Shown here in pieces: positions 50,301-58,810 of a stretch of 64,000 nucleotides of DNA. Positions within the stretch are counted from its first letter, which is position 1. Each line of letters starts with the position of its first letter. The DNA is taken from positions 1,984,001 to 2,048,000 of the forward strand of contig NZ_CP017248.1 of NCBI RefSeq assembly GCF_001735805.1, in the 5' to 3' direction. The position numbers and the translations under genes are program-made. The notes below the pieces were generated by a model. The model did not search any database, was not told the origin of the DNA, and worked only from the letters and a program-made list of their open reading frames with translations. This stretch comes from Streptomyces fodineus (GTDB lineage: Bacteria > Actinomycetota > Actinomycetes > Streptomycetales > Streptomycetaceae).

Positions 50301-52869
50301 CCGCCTTGTCGTAGCCGATCGCCCAGGTGTACTTCGTGGGGTCGGCTCCGGTGTCGTTGCCCCGCGCGGTGACGATCCGGATCTGGTTGCCGGCCTTGTC
50401 GTACTGGTAGGTGACGGTCGCCCCGCGGCGGTTGGTTTCCTTGTTCAGGCGCCCTGCCGGGTCGTATCCCAGGATGGTCTGCTTCTGCGCCGGGTCCGTG
50501 ATCGTGCTCAGCCGGCCTGCGTCGTCGTGGTCGTAGACGGTTGTGCGCTGGAGCGCGTCGGTGACCGTGTGCAGGTTTCCGACGTCGTCGTAGCCGTAGG
50601 AGGTGGTGTGGCCGCGTGCGTCGGTGACCGACTTGATGTGGTCGGAGTCGTAGTAGGTGTAGGTGGTCGTGTACGTCGCCGGGTCGGCGCCGCTGACGTT
50701 GCCGCGCGGGTCGACGACCGTGTGCACCCGCTCCGAGGCGTCGTAGGTGTAGGTGGTCTTGTTGCCCTTCGGCGTGGTGACCGACGTGAGGTAGCCGTCC
50801 GCGTCATAGCCGTAGCGGGTGGTCTTGCCGCGGGGAGTGGTGACCTTCTCCAGCAGATGGGTGGTCGGGTTGTAGCCGTAGGTTGTCGTCTTGTGCAGGG
50901 GGTCCTGGACAGTGGTGAGCTGGTTGAGGTCGTTGTAGCCGAAGGTGGTGGTGTTGGACTCACCGTCCTCGTACGTGGCGACGTTGCCGTTGTCGTCGTA
51001 GGTCCAGTACTCGCGCGACGCGTTGCTGACCCGCGAGGTCATCCTGCCCGCGTTGTCGTACGTCCACTTCACCTCGCGGATCTCGGCGTCGATCGCGCTG
51101 ATGCGGTTGTAGAACTTGTCGTAGCTGTAGTAGCTCTTGTCGCCCAGCGGGTCGATCTGGGTGAACAGGACGTTCTTGTAGTAGACGTCCGTCCAGATGC
51201 CCTGGTCCGGGGCGGTGACGTCGACCTGGTCGAAGACGCCGTTCTTGGAGTAGGCGAAGAGGGTCTTGTGGCTCAGCGCGTCCGTCTGCGAGACAACGCG
51301 GCCCTGCGCGTCGTACTCGTTGAAGGTGACTCTCTTGTGCAGGGCGTTCGTGATCGTGTTCAGACGGCCGGAGTCGTCGTAGCCGTACGTCTCCGTCTTG
51401 CCGTCCAGCGAGGTGACGCCGGTCAGCTGGTCGCCGGTGTAGCTGTAGACGACGCTCCGGCCGTCCGCCAGCGTGACCTTGTTCAGCCGGGCACCCGCGT
51501 AGGTGAGGGTGGCCGCGTGTCCAGCAGCGTTCGTGATCGTCGTGGGCTGGTTGCCGGTGTAGGAGAGCGCCAGGCCCCGACCCGTGCGGTCCTTGACCGC
51601 CGTCAGCTGCCCAGAGCCGTTGAAACTGTAGGTCGAGTGATCGGCAGTGGTCAGCTTGTAGCCGCTGCCGTCCGAAGCCAGCGTCGAGCGGGCCTCGCCG
51701 GGGGTGGCGAACGTGCCGCCCGACTGCTTTGTGTACAGGTGCCGGCTTCCGCCTTCACCGACGAGCAGGGCGTTGCCGTCGGAGTCGAACTGCAGCCGCG
51801 TCTCCCACGGAAGCTGCCAGCCCTTCCCCAACGCGCCCACGGTCGAGTTGTCCGAGGAGTACACCCGCCCGACCGTGAACGGCACACCGGGCGCCGCCAC
51901 CTGGGCATCGGCAAAGGACTCCGTGAACGCGCCCGTCGCCGTGTTCACCGGATCCGCACGCATCACCGTCGTACCGGCCGAACCGCTCGCGTCACCGCAC
52001 ACCGCGCTGCAGGCGGACCCGTCCGGCAACTGCGGCACGATGTCATACGCGTTGTAGGAACCGCAGCTCTCTGTAGCACCGGGGTCGTCGGTGACCGTGG
52101 TGCAGGCGTAGATGAAGTAGCGCGGGACCGGCTGGGTGCAGTCCGTGCTCGGCAGCGTGATCGAGGCATTGACGACGGGGAACGTCTTGTCGGTGTTCAG
52201 CGTCGGCGCCTGCACCGTCTGACCGAAGTCGAACCACTGGATGTCGTCGCTGTTCAGGCGGCAGCCGTAGGCATCCAGCTCCCAGCGGACCTTGACCGGA
52301 TGCACCTCGCCGTCCGCGCCCCCGGCCTGCCAGATCGCCGCCGACAACTGCAATGGCTCACCCGGCACCGCAGCACCAATGTGGTTGCCCAGCGCCATCA
52401 GCCAACCACCCTGCTGAGCAGCGGCGTTACCGAAGGGATCCGTCGTCACCTGGTACAGCGCGCCACTGGAGTAGGACGACGCAGTCGCCGTAGCAGCCCG
52501 GGAGATGAAGGACGCCTGTTGCGCTCTCTTGACGATGGGGGTTCGTGCACCAGAAGGCTTGAGGCGGGCGGCGCGCATCTGGCGCTGATTGTGTCTCAAC
52601 AGTGCGATCTGCGCGGCCGTCGCCGGCCTGCTCTTCGTCGTCGGCAGCCCATGGGACCTGGTCGGCTTCGCCCGGTCCTTGGTCTCCTCACGGCGCTGCT
52701 TCGGCGAGTCAGCCCTCTGCTGGGCGGCGGGCTGCGGCCCGCGGTAGGCATAACCGCTGTCGCCGGCATCGCTGGCAGAGACTCTGATCAACCAGCCACC
52801 GCCAGCCACCATCGCCAGCACCAGCGCAACAACCAACACCCGCCACCGCGCAGACAGTGAAGCCAGCAT
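47347..52869 (-). CDS. RHS/YD-repeat polymorphic toxin with C-terminal deaminase-like domain
   Basis: About 1840 residues. The ATG at 52867-52869 follows GGTGGGGG. An N-terminal membrane anchor or signal (WRVLVVALVLAMVAGGGWL) and a DUF6531-like region precede dozens of YD repeats (YGYDDSGRLNTITN and similar), which build the RHS cage, and the RHS-core end YNYADNDPTDLADPSG. A hydrophobic Gly/Ala stretch is followed by the toxin. Its motifs YCAEGN and PVCVRCQ (CxE ... CxxC) are the zinc-binding and proton-shuttling signature of the cytidine deaminase superfamily. It probably kills competitors by deaminating nucleic acid or nucleotides. No secretion-marker domain (PAAR) is seen; export is likely by the N-terminal signal. 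Confidence 0.92.
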   Translation of the reverse strand: MLASLSARWRVLVVALVLAMVAGGGWLIRVSASDAGDSGYAYRGPQPAAQQRADSPKQRREETKDRAKPTRSHGLPTTKSRPATAAQIALLRHNQRQMRAARLKPSGARTPIVKRAQQASFISRAATATASSYSSGALYQVTTDPFGNAAAQQGGWLMALGNHIGAAVPGEPLQLSAAIWQAGGADGEVHPVKVRWELDAYGCRLNSDDIQWFDFGQTVQAPTLNTDKTFPVVNASITLPSTDCTQPVPRYFIYACTTVTDDPGATESCGSYNAYDIVPQLPDGSACSAVCGDASGSAGTTVMRADPVNTATGAFTESFADAQVAAPGVPFTVGRVYSSDNSTVGALGKGWQLPWETRLQFDSDGNALLVGEGGSRHLYTKQSGGTFATPGEARSTLASDGSGYKLTTADHSTYSFNGSGQLTAVKDRTGRGLALSYTGNQPTTITNAAGHAATLTYAGARLNKVTLADGRSVVYSYTGDQLTGVTSLDGKTETYGYDDSGRLNTITNALHKRVTFNEYDAQGRVVSQTDALSHKTLFAYSKNGVFDQVDVTAPDQGIWTDVYYKNVLFTQIDPLGDKSYYSYDKFYNRISAIDAEIREVKWTYDNAGRMTSRVSNASREYWTYDDNGNVATYEDGESNTTTFGYNDLNQLTTVQDPLHKTTTYGYNPTTHLLEKVTTPRGKTTRYGYDADGYLTSVTTPKGNKTTYTYDASERVHTVVDPRGNVSGADPATYTTTYTYYDSDHIKSVTDARGHTTSYGYDDVGNLHTVTDALQRTTVYDHDDAGRLSTITDPAQKQTILGYDPAGRLNKETNRRGATVTYQYDKAGNQIRIVTARGNDTGADPTKYTWAIGYDKAGNRKTVTDPLKKTTAFSWDADNHPLSVTDPLNHTRKVTYDRSGNLLTTSDGLGHGTTLAYDADNHLSSSKTWYGYVTSYEYDDDGHLSAQTSPETERTTYGYDDDGHLHTVVDPRGNATSADPAKYTWTYDHDPAGNPTSVTDPLGHTDTTGYDGVDNVTSVADGRNKATLYEYDELDRLAKVTAPDTGTTKFTYDTAGFLSASTDANTHTTTYGHNAEGQLTSVKNPLGKTVSYEYDLDGNRTTYTNARTQTITTTIDARNLPTKITYSDGTPAQSYSYDDAARLTGVTDATGSRTLTYNDDNKIASITSPGATKPFSYSWNTDGTLNSRTYPNGRTTSYTYDKVGRIKSQTTDSKAVTYAYDKAANLTSVTLPTTTARTENRTYDAVGRLTALTTPTVNNTYTYDENDRLIADKPGTGYPTRYGYDDAGRMTRTCTDTSAASCLTGTTGTTYTYDKVGNLKTAAGAGSTTTYSYDVGDELTSTANGTTTTGYTYDADGNQTKDNHGTYAYDAASRLTSAIIGSNTYAFTNDADGNRTTAKKNNTLVGTSIWDINNPLPQIATDTGTSGALTADYHYDPDGTARSMDRTAGTYYFTQDRQNSVSAVYDAAGADNYHYTYNEWGTPTGKATKTGGQTSPYGYTGQYNDQYLPDRLQLRARSYDTTQHRFTTQDPAGAAADNPNQSPYNYADNDPTDLADPSGNCPMCIGAAIGAVVGGGVYALTHQDDFNWGDFAVATTEGAVTGAVGGFLAPAGTSLAAQLGLQGGRALAVATVTDAAIGMGFTWAINTAQCQATSPADLLVGALTGGLNGVLGWNALRGLGSGGASDGLILDLPDLPSIRGGAGAKKGGPVVQTFPAPPNWTPEGQLAKAEDMVDQFALDNYSSKNSTRTYVGGYNTEAGDIVLASSGGKFPGYSYCAEGNVCMAFGGDKSKVVFTNAKTVERENGSKVTKRKPVCVRCQNDYDESQFIPGAEPEPGGKWGR

Positions 52870-53284
52870 GTCCCCCACCCCGCCCAGATTGCTGGGGATC
52901 CGGCCAGCACCCTCTCCCCCACATCTTCACACTGAGCACACGAAACGTCGCTCAGCACACAACAAGAGCAAGATCTTGATGTTCCGGTGGAGTTCTGATC
53001 AAGACCGGGAAGAAAAGTTGACTGATTGTCATGCCCGACTCATGCACTGACAAGCCGGGGGAACGCCCGTGCGGCCAGGGCGCTTCGCTGCCGAACCAAG
53101 CAAGACAGGCGAACGCTGCACTACGGCATGCGTGGCAAGATCGCACGCACACCCGCGGCACGTCAGTACCCGAAGCCGGATGTACTCATACTCCGGTGAT
53201 CACCGGTGGCCGCACCCGTTCCCGGACCGGCTCCGACCAGCAGGATCAGGGTCCCGAGCACCAGCTCTGGAGTTGAATCGGCTT
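52870..53284. other. Promoter region of the RHS toxin
   Basis: About 415 bases between two divergent genes, with an A/T-richer part near 52,940-53,010 (for example AACAAGAGCAAGATCTTGAT, containing the palindrome AAGATCTT). No gene is recognised. Confidence 0.4.
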
Positions 53285-53605
53285 ATGGACATGTCCTCCC
53301 GAGAGATCCGCATGCCGCTCAACGAGGTTGTCGCAGTACTGCAGGACCTGAACGAGTTCGTCGTTTCCCTCGACCGACTCGGATCCCGCCAGGCATCCGG
53401 AACCGCCGATGAGTACACCGTCGGCAAATTCATCGCCGACTGGGATGTCGCTCGACGATTGGCCCACGCCCGACGCGTCATCAGCGTCGCGCTAGCTGCA
53501 CAGCTGAGCGAGGAAGACAACGCCGAGATCGACACCCTGTGCGACCAGGGCCGCTTCTACGGCACGGACAGCCCCGTCAGCACCTCCCCTGACCGGTCCA
53601 GCTGA
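53285..53605 (+). CDS. Small helical protein of unknown function
   Basis: 106 residues (MDMSSREIRMPLNEVVAVLQ...). Long helices are interrupted by SRQASGTADEYTVGKFIADW; no membrane segment. GGAG is 12 bases upstream, rather far; ATG 53291 is also possible. It lies divergently to the RHS toxin. I recognise no family. Confidence 0.5.
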   Translation: MDMSSREIRMPLNEVVAVLQDLNEFVVSLDRLGSRQASGTADEYTVGKFIADWDVARRLAHARRVISVALAAQLSEEDNAEIDTLCDQGRFYGTDSPVSTSPDRSS

Positions 53606-53730
53606 GACGGTAAGCGCATCGAACCGGCCAATCGGGACGCGAATCAGTTCGGCCCGAGACCTGGTACCCGACCAGCGAGATCGCGATCGACAACTGGAGT
53701 ACCGGGTACGAACCCCGCCCCCCGGTCCGG

Positions 53731-54174
53731 TCACCTGCCAGTTGCCGTCAGCGACTCCTCACCCCAGACCACGAGAGATGAGTGCACGTACCCGATAACA
53801 CCTGTGCGCTTGATCGTGACCTTCCCCCACATGCCCTCGCCCTCGGCCCAGCCGTGCGAGACACACGCATCCCCCTCGTAGGCGGTGCCGAGCGCCTTCG
53901 CAGACTTGCGGGGCTCTGCGCGCACTGTCGCCGAAGATCCGGTGATGCGGCAGAAGCCCTCCTTGGCGGCCACTGCTACGGCAGAGACATGCACCGGCTC
54001 GGCGGCAAGCACGGGAGCCGACATGGCGAGTAGCGGGACGACGAGCATGCTCGTGGTGAACAGCGAGGCGTGACAACGTGGCAACGGACGCTCCTCATCT
54101 GTGGCGGCGTCGGCGCCGAAGACTGCTGCGTATCTCGTGCATCCGGCGTTCCCCCTTACTCCATTTGGGCGCAT
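53731..54174 (-). CDS. Secreted SH3-like protein
   Basis: 147 residues with ATG after GGGGGAAC. A long N-terminal region ends in a signal-like hydrophobic stretch (MLVVPLLAMSAPVLAA). The mature part (FCRITGSSATVRAEPRKSAK, GDACVSHGW, TGVIGYVHSSLV) resembles a bacterial SH3b domain with two Cys able to form a disulfide. It would bind cell wall or another surface protein. It is divergent from a related damaged gene. Confidence 0.65.
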   Translation of the reverse strand: MRPNGVRGNAGCTRYAAVFGADAATDEERPLPRCHASLFTTSMLVVPLLAMSAPVLAAEPVHVSAVAVAAKEGFCRITGSSATVRAEPRKSAKALGTAYEGDACVSHGWAEGEGMWGKVTIKRTGVIGYVHSSLVVWGEESLTATGR

Positions 54175-54323
54175 GTTCCCCCGGTTCAGGTGATGTTGCA
54201 TTGCTTCGCGCCCAAACAGGTCGTTACAGAGGGCGCACGGCGGGGCGTTGACGCCCAGCCCGTCGGCTCCAGACCGTGATGCCCAGCGTCGCGTTGCGCT
54301 GGGATGGACCTAAGGAGCATGAG

Positions 54324-54647
54324 ATGACTCCGTCCACTGTCCGCAGTCGTCTGCGTCTCGCCGTCTCCGGACTCCTGGGCCTGGTTGCCTTGTGCGGGGG
54401 TCTCGCCCCGGCCGGGGCCCAAGCCCAGAGGCGGGCCGATCCGACGCACTGCAAAATCAAGATCACGGGCAAGACCGTCGCCGTACGCAGGCCACAGGCC
54501 AACGCTTCGGTCGCCCGGACCGACTCCCAAGTCGTCCGCTATGTCCACCGGGGCGACGTACTCCGAAACAACTTCTGTCTCATTGCGCTCGGCCGCACCA
54601 ACAGCGGACCGCTCTACCGCGAGTGCGGAGAAGACGGCTACGACTGA
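54324..54647 (+). CDS. Secreted SH3-like protein, probably truncated by a stop codon
   Basis: 107 residues from ATG 54324 (AAGGAG 8 bases upstream). It has a signal peptide (LRLAVSGLLGLVALCGGLAPAGAQA) and a mature part with KIKITGKTVAVRR and YRECGEDGYD. After TGA 54645-54647 the same frame continues YIVVGGQVPVTCAQRVR to TAG at 54,699. Relatives usually have Trp at this place and a second Cys later, so TGG to TGA is likely. The product would lack the last strand and its disulfide partner. Confidence 0.65.
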   Translation: MTPSTVRSRLRLAVSGLLGLVALCGGLAPAGAQAQRRADPTHCKIKITGKTVAVRRPQANASVARTDSQVVRYVHRGDVLRNNFCLIALGRTNSGPLYRECGEDGYD

Positions 54648-54693
54648 TACATCGTCGTCGGCGGACAGGTCCCGGTTACCTGCGCGCAGCGCG

Positions 54694-54892
54694 TCAGATA
54701 GGCGTCACCGGCCCCGTGAAAGCACGCTGCAGAACGGCCCCCGCGTACCAACTGCCGTCGTCCTCTGGTCGACGGTGCCGAGCGCCACGGTGTTCTCCAG
54801 AAACATGGCACAGCACTCAGGGGATCGCAGAGACCGAGCTGTTCGGCCAGCAGGTGGGTGCCTGGTCCCGGCGGGTTCGGTGTGGCGGTCAT
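54694..54892 (-). pseudogene. Eroded small gene read in several frames
   Basis: ATG 54890-54892 opens MTATPNPPGPGTHLLAEQLG, but the following plausible segments, MFLENTVALGTVDQR and DDGSWYAGAVLQRAF, each lie in a different frame. Two indels within 200 bases mark a dead gene. The family is unidentified. Confidence 0.5.
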
Positions 54893-54924
54893 GGCGGGGA
54901 GATCTCCCGCAGCGTGCCCAGCGC

Positions 54925-55233
54925 TCAGGCGAGACAGAGGGCGAGGCTGCGGCCCTGGTCGGGGCCGTCGGCGAATCCTCGGCAGATCGCCGGCGTCTCG
55001 GTGCCCAGGGTCGCGTGGCAGACCACGTGTCCCTCGGCTTGCCGCGCTCGGGCGACCATGTTCGCCACCCGGCCCGGCTGCAAGTCCATGAGGTTGCCCG
55101 GGTGAAAAATGCGGGTGTCGCAGCGCCGGGCGCATACCCGGACGGTGCCGGTGATCGGGTCGGCGACCTCGTCATACGGCTCCCCGCCCTCGGGTTCGAC
55201 GCCGTCATCGTCGAGGGGCCCCGCATCGACATC
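54925..55233 (-). CDS. Cys-rich small protein of plasmid type, start codon unresolved
   Basis: Up to 103 residues: CARRCDTRIFHPGNLMDLQP, MVARARQAEGHVVCHATLG and PAICRGFADGPDQ. Four conserved-looking Cys suggest a metal site. Similar short proteins occur on Streptomyces plasmids and integrative elements. No ATG or GTG with a ribosome site is in frame after the preceding TGA, so either a rare start is used or a stop codon has separated it from the gene upstream, which is in the same frame. Confidence 0.55.
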   Translation of the reverse strand, partial: DVDAGPLDDDGVEPEGGEPYDEVADPITGTVRVCARRCDTRIFHPGNLMDLQPGRVANMVARARQAEGHVVCHATLGTETPAICRGFADGPDQGRSLALCLA

Positions 55234-55731
55234 TCACCGTCGTCGCGCGTGGCGTGCCGGTTCAACGTCGTCCTCCGCAGCCCATGTGCCCGCAACCGCC
55301 GCAGAAGCCGCCGCTGTTGCACTGTTGCACGGACACGGGCACCGCCCCGGCACCGGGACGTGCGGGGTGGGCGGCGCAGCGTTGTCCGGGTCGGGGGTGG
55401 TGCGTCGCGTGGCCGCTGTGAACAGACCGGTGCGAGCCGCGCGGGGCAGCCGGTCGAGAGCCTGGGAGCAGCTTGCCAGGTGCGGGTCCTGCGGTCGGAT
55501 GGGGATGCGGGTGCAGGCCAGCACCTGTACGGCGGCCTCGGCGACGGCCCAGGCAAGTGGGCGTGCGTCAAGTTCGGCGCGGTCCTCGGCCGGCATGTGG
55601 TCCACCGCGCGGGCCAGCAGTTCGGCGAGCGGCGGAGCCTGGCCGTCGTCGGTGGCTTCGAGGAGTGCGTACGCACGGTGGAGAAGCTGGTGCACAAGCT
55701 GGAGGCGCTGTGGGGCCTCGGGTGCGGGCAT
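55234..55731 (-). CDS. Ala/Pro-rich protein of unknown function
   Basis: 165 residues with strong codon bias; ATG is preceded by GGAAGGA. The first 100 residues are helical (RLQLVHQLLHRAYALLEATD, LAELLARAVDHMPAEDRAEL); the rest is disordered, with PGRCPCPC. It lies in the same frame as, and one stop codon away from, the Cys-rich protein downstream. No family recognised. Confidence 0.5.
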   Translation of the reverse strand: MPAPEAPQRLQLVHQLLHRAYALLEATDDGQAPPLAELLARAVDHMPAEDRAELDARPLAWAVAEAAVQVLACTRIPIRPQDPHLASCSQALDRLPRAARTGLFTAATRRTTPDPDNAAPPTPHVPVPGRCPCPCNSATAAASAAVAGTWAAEDDVEPARHARRR

Positions 55732-55813
55732 GGGGCGTGGTCCTTCCAGAAGGGGCGGGTCGGTGTCGCGTCCTCGACCCGCCCTGCGGGAGTTGCGAAG
55801 AGGAGTACGGCCC

Positions 55814-55833
55814 GGGGCCCGTTCACGGGCCCC
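55814..55833. terminator. Perfect GC hairpin
   Basis: GGGGCCCG-TTCA-CGGGCCCC: an 8-bp all-GC stem and tetraloop just past the stop of the gene at 55,840. Probably a terminator. Confidence 0.7.
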
Positions 55834-55839
55834 TCATGG

Positions 55840-56307
55840 TCAACTGCGGTTGGTCACGTTGCCGGGGTGTCGTACGGCGGCCTGGTAGCTCTCCAGGACG
55901 AGGACCAGCTGGTTCATCTGCTGGGCGAAACGGTCGGCGTGCAGGTCACTGATGTGGCCGGTGCTGGCGAGCAGGCCGGTGACCGGGCCGAAGGCCGCGT
56001 CCAAGCGGGGATTGATGACGTCGCCAAGGCGGTCGCGTACCTGGGTGGCGTGGCGGCGCAGTTTCCCGTGGAGCCGGTCGGCCTCGCGAGCGGTGTCCTG
56101 GACGAGGGAGGCCAGCGCGCCGAGCGCGGTACCGCGCCGCAGGCACTGGTCGGTCAGGCGCCGGTAGCCGTCCTCGCCGAGGACCGTTCGTACCGACTGG
56201 GTGCCCGGCCCTGGGCTGATCTGCGGGTCGGGAGCCGAACGATCGGGCGCGGGAGGCAGGTTGGTCTGGGCTGCGGTGCCCCGGATGCGGCTGACGCGGT
56301 TGGTCAT
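55840..56307 (-). CDS. Helical protein of unknown function, mobile-element associated
   Basis: 155 residues (MTNRVSRIRGTAAQTNLPPA...). After a disordered N-terminus come long helices (LGALASLVQDTAREADRLHG, FAQQMNQLVLVLESYQAAVR) compatible with a coiled-coil or tape-like protein. AGGAAAGG is 12 bases before the ATG. It is in a co-directional run with the genes to its right. Confidence 0.55.
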   Translation of the reverse strand: MTNRVSRIRGTAAQTNLPPAPDRSAPDPQISPGPGTQSVRTVLGEDGYRRLTDQCLRRGTALGALASLVQDTAREADRLHGKLRRHATQVRDRLGDVINPRLDAAFGPVTGLLASTGHISDLHADRFAQQMNQLVLVLESYQAAVRHPGNVTNRS

Positions 56308-56346
56308 GGCTGGCGGGCCTTTCCTGTTGAGGGGCGAGGTGGGAGG

Positions 56347-56823
56347 TCAGCGGATTTCGCTGTAGGAGCAGGTGCTGGTGTGGCCCTCGTCGCCGGTGAA
56401 CGTGTCCGGCACCGTGTTCGTGTGTGCGATGTCCTCGGGCCGGAGCGGCGGGAGGGCGAGGTGGGTGCCGAGGTCGGCGAGGTGCCGGACGGTGGCGAGG
56501 GGGACCTGGCTGGAGCATTCGGGGCAGGGGCCGAGGAGTTCGAAGGGCTCGTCGTCGTAGATCGGGAAGCGGGCGAGGAAGACGTACTTCTCGTTGGTGT
56601 CGGGGCAGGTGGCGGTGGCCAGGACCGGCTCGCCTGGGGTCGTGCGGCGGCGCTGCCAGTCCGGGGCGGTGGCGATGTGGTTCAGGGAGAGGCCGAGGGC
56701 GGCGGCCAGGCGTACGGCGGTGCGGGCGTGTTCCTCGCCTCGGTAGCGGCCGTGTGGGCTGACGGCGGTGTTGTGCCGGATGAACACGGCGGCGGCGTGG
56801 GCGCGTTCGGCGAGTGACGTCAT
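56347..56823 (-). CDS. Protein of unknown function with a Cys pair
   Basis: 158 residues with good codon bias (MTSLAERAHAAAVFIRHNTA...). It has helices, then a beta-rich part with a CPDTNEKYVFLARFPIYDDE segment and GPCPECSSQ, a single CxxC that could be half of a zinc site. It probably belongs to the same transcript as the VWA and MoxR genes. No family recognised. Confidence 0.55.
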   Translation of the reverse strand: MTSLAERAHAAAVFIRHNTAVSPHGRYRGEEHARTAVRLAAALGLSLNHIATAPDWQRRRTTPGEPVLATATCPDTNEKYVFLARFPIYDDEPFELLGPCPECSSQVPLATVRHLADLGTHLALPPLRPEDIAHTNTVPDTFTGDEGHTSTCSYSEIR

Positions 56824-56912
56824 GGGCGTGTGGCTCCTTCACGGTTGTGGCGGTGAACGGTGAGGGGTTGGTGGGTGCCGCACTGATTCCGCCGGGGCGG
56901 CACCCGGCGGGG

Positions 56913-58730
56913 TCAGGGGTTGGTGGCGGCGAGGGCCGCCGTGGCGGCCTTGCCGATCGCGGTGACGGCCTGGGCCGGGTCCGTCAGCTCCAGGAGGGTG
57001 GCGCCGGGCAGCGGGCGGGGATCGGGTTCGAAGGCGAGCCACAGCACCGCGCACCCCGCCGCGCGGAGGGTGGTGATGCGGTCTGCTGCGCGGGTGGCCT
57101 CGTCGGCGCGGTAGCGGCCGTCGGAGGCAATCACTAGCAGGCGGCCCGCGCCGGGTGTGGCCAGGTCGAGGGATGCGGTCAGGGCGTCGGCGGCCTCGGC
57201 GAGGCTGTGGCCGCCGCCGTCGGCGTCGAACTCGGTCACCCGTGCCGGTGTGCGGCCGGGTGCGGTGATCGCGGTCAGGGCCCTGCGGTAGGCGATGGTT
57301 GCGGTGCGCGAGTCCGGGTCGGTCAGTGCGGCGGCCTTTGCGATGATCCAGGCGGCCGAGGCGATCGGGGCGGCGGCGGCGTGCATCGAGCCGGAGACGT
57401 CGACCGCGACACCCACCCGCAGGGGCGGGGTGGGGCCTTGGCGGCGCTGGGTGCGGATCCAGGGCTGGGCGGTGGGGAGGGCGCCCGCCGCCTTCTGCGC
57501 GTCCCGGGCCAGGGCGCCGCGCATGCTCAGCCGCCCGGGCGGGACCGCCGAGGCGGTCACCGTGACGGTGCGTTCCCGGTAGGCCGCCGCCCGCAACGCC
57601 CGGGCCAGCCGTCCCGCCGCTGCTTTCTCTCCGGCGGTGGGCGGGCGGGTACCGGTTACCGGGGAGGGGGCGTAACGGGCCTTGCTGCGCTGGCTTTCGG
57701 GGGTGAAGGGGCGTGCCCCGGGTGTGAAGACCTTCCTGGCGATCTCGGCGGCCTGGCGGGCGTGGGCGGCCTGGGCTGCTTTGGCACGGGCGCGGGTGCT
57801 GCTGGCGGCACTGGCGCGGGCTTGTGCCGCCGCTTGTTCGGCTTCGTTCGCCGCTACTGCTGCGGCGATCTTGCCGACCACGTCGGCGAGTTCGCCCCTG
57901 GAGCCGGTGGGAGCGGGAGCGGGTTCCGGCGCTTCGGGCGTGGCTCCGAGGGCCTGGCACCAGGCCTCGGCGTGCTTGATCATCGCCTGTGCGTCGTCGT
58001 CGGCGGTGGCGTGGGCGGCCGTCCAGATCTGCGCGAGGGTGTTCAGCAGGTCGGGGCCGAGGAGGGTGGTCAGTGCCTCGTTGAGGGGCTGGGTTTCGTC
58101 CGGGTCGAGGATGCCTGCGTCCCGGCGGGCCAGGATCAGCCCCGCCGCCGCCCCGGCCTGCCAGGGGTCGGTGGGCGTCTGGCTCGTGAAGTCCGGCAGG
58201 ACCAGGCTCTGGATGGCGGCCCGCAGGAAGCCCCGGTCGCCGGGGCGGCGGGCCAGGTGCGCCTTCTCCACGCGTGCCTCTTCCAGGAGCTGGGCTGCCG
58301 CGTCAAGTGCGGTGCCCCGCAGGGCGGCTGGTGTGCTCCAGCGGCTGTGGGCGGCGTGGGCGGCCTCGTGGGTGAAGGCTCCCCAGGCGGCCGGGTAGCG
58401 CAGTTCGTCGCCGACCTGGGTGGGGCGGATGGTGGCGGGGTTGAGCGGGGCGAACAGGGCGGCGTCGATCTCCAGTTGGGCGAGGGCGGGGTAGAAGGCG
58501 GCCGGGGCGCCGGAGCGGGTGCCGGGCTCGCAGGTGACGATCACGTCCTCGCGTCCCGCCAGTTCCGGAAGCCGCTCCCCCAGGGCGGCGGAGATCCGCA
58601 GCCACTGCGCGGCCTGAGGGCGCGGGCGCGGCTCGTGGAGGGGGCCGCCGTCGTCCGCCCAGCGGGCGAGGTCGCATTCCAGCTCGGTCAATGGGGGCGG
58701 TGCGGGCAGAAGGTGTGCGGGTGCAGGCAT
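56913..58730 (-). CDS. VWA-domain protein with HExxH-like motif (cobalamin-chelatase CobT-like layout)
   Basis: 605 residues. An N-terminal metallopeptidase-like region contains WGAFTHEAAHAAHSRW (HEAAH), a long Ala/Arg-rich linker follows, and the C-terminal von Willebrand A domain has the MIDAS motif DVSGSM and later SDGRY. Paired MoxR-ATPase and VWA proteins act as chaperone-like remodelling machines. The ATG at 58728-58730 is preceded by AAAGGG. The partner ATPase is encoded 80 bases upstream. Confidence 0.85.
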   Translation of the reverse strand: MPAPAHLLPAPPPLTELECDLARWADDGGPLHEPRPRPQAAQWLRISAALGERLPELAGREDVIVTCEPGTRSGAPAAFYPALAQLEIDAALFAPLNPATIRPTQVGDELRYPAAWGAFTHEAAHAAHSRWSTPAALRGTALDAAAQLLEEARVEKAHLARRPGDRGFLRAAIQSLVLPDFTSQTPTDPWQAGAAAGLILARRDAGILDPDETQPLNEALTTLLGPDLLNTLAQIWTAAHATADDDAQAMIKHAEAWCQALGATPEAPEPAPAPTGSRGELADVVGKIAAAVAANEAEQAAAQARASAASSTRARAKAAQAAHARQAAEIARKVFTPGARPFTPESQRSKARYAPSPVTGTRPPTAGEKAAAGRLARALRAAAYRERTVTVTASAVPPGRLSMRGALARDAQKAAGALPTAQPWIRTQRRQGPTPPLRVGVAVDVSGSMHAAAAPIASAAWIIAKAAALTDPDSRTATIAYRRALTAITAPGRTPARVTEFDADGGGHSLAEAADALTASLDLATPGAGRLLVIASDGRYRADEATRAADRITTLRAAGCAVLWLAFEPDPRPLPGATLLELTDPAQAVTAIGKAATAALAATNP

Positions 58731-58810
58731 GGGTGATCGGGCCCTTTCCGGGAGGAGGCTGGCGGGGGGTGGGGTGGCCGGGTGTGTTCCCGGCCCCCTA
58801 GGCGGGTGTG

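Noticed and set aside
48300..51600. Tandem repeats that might suggest a CRISPR array
   Set aside because: The repeat units are in frame and encode YD repeats; they are degenerate and lack spacer structure.
48127..52860. Very long Val/Gly-rich plus-strand frames opposite the RHS gene
   Set aside because: They mirror the repeated YD codons of the RHS toxin and show no independent features.
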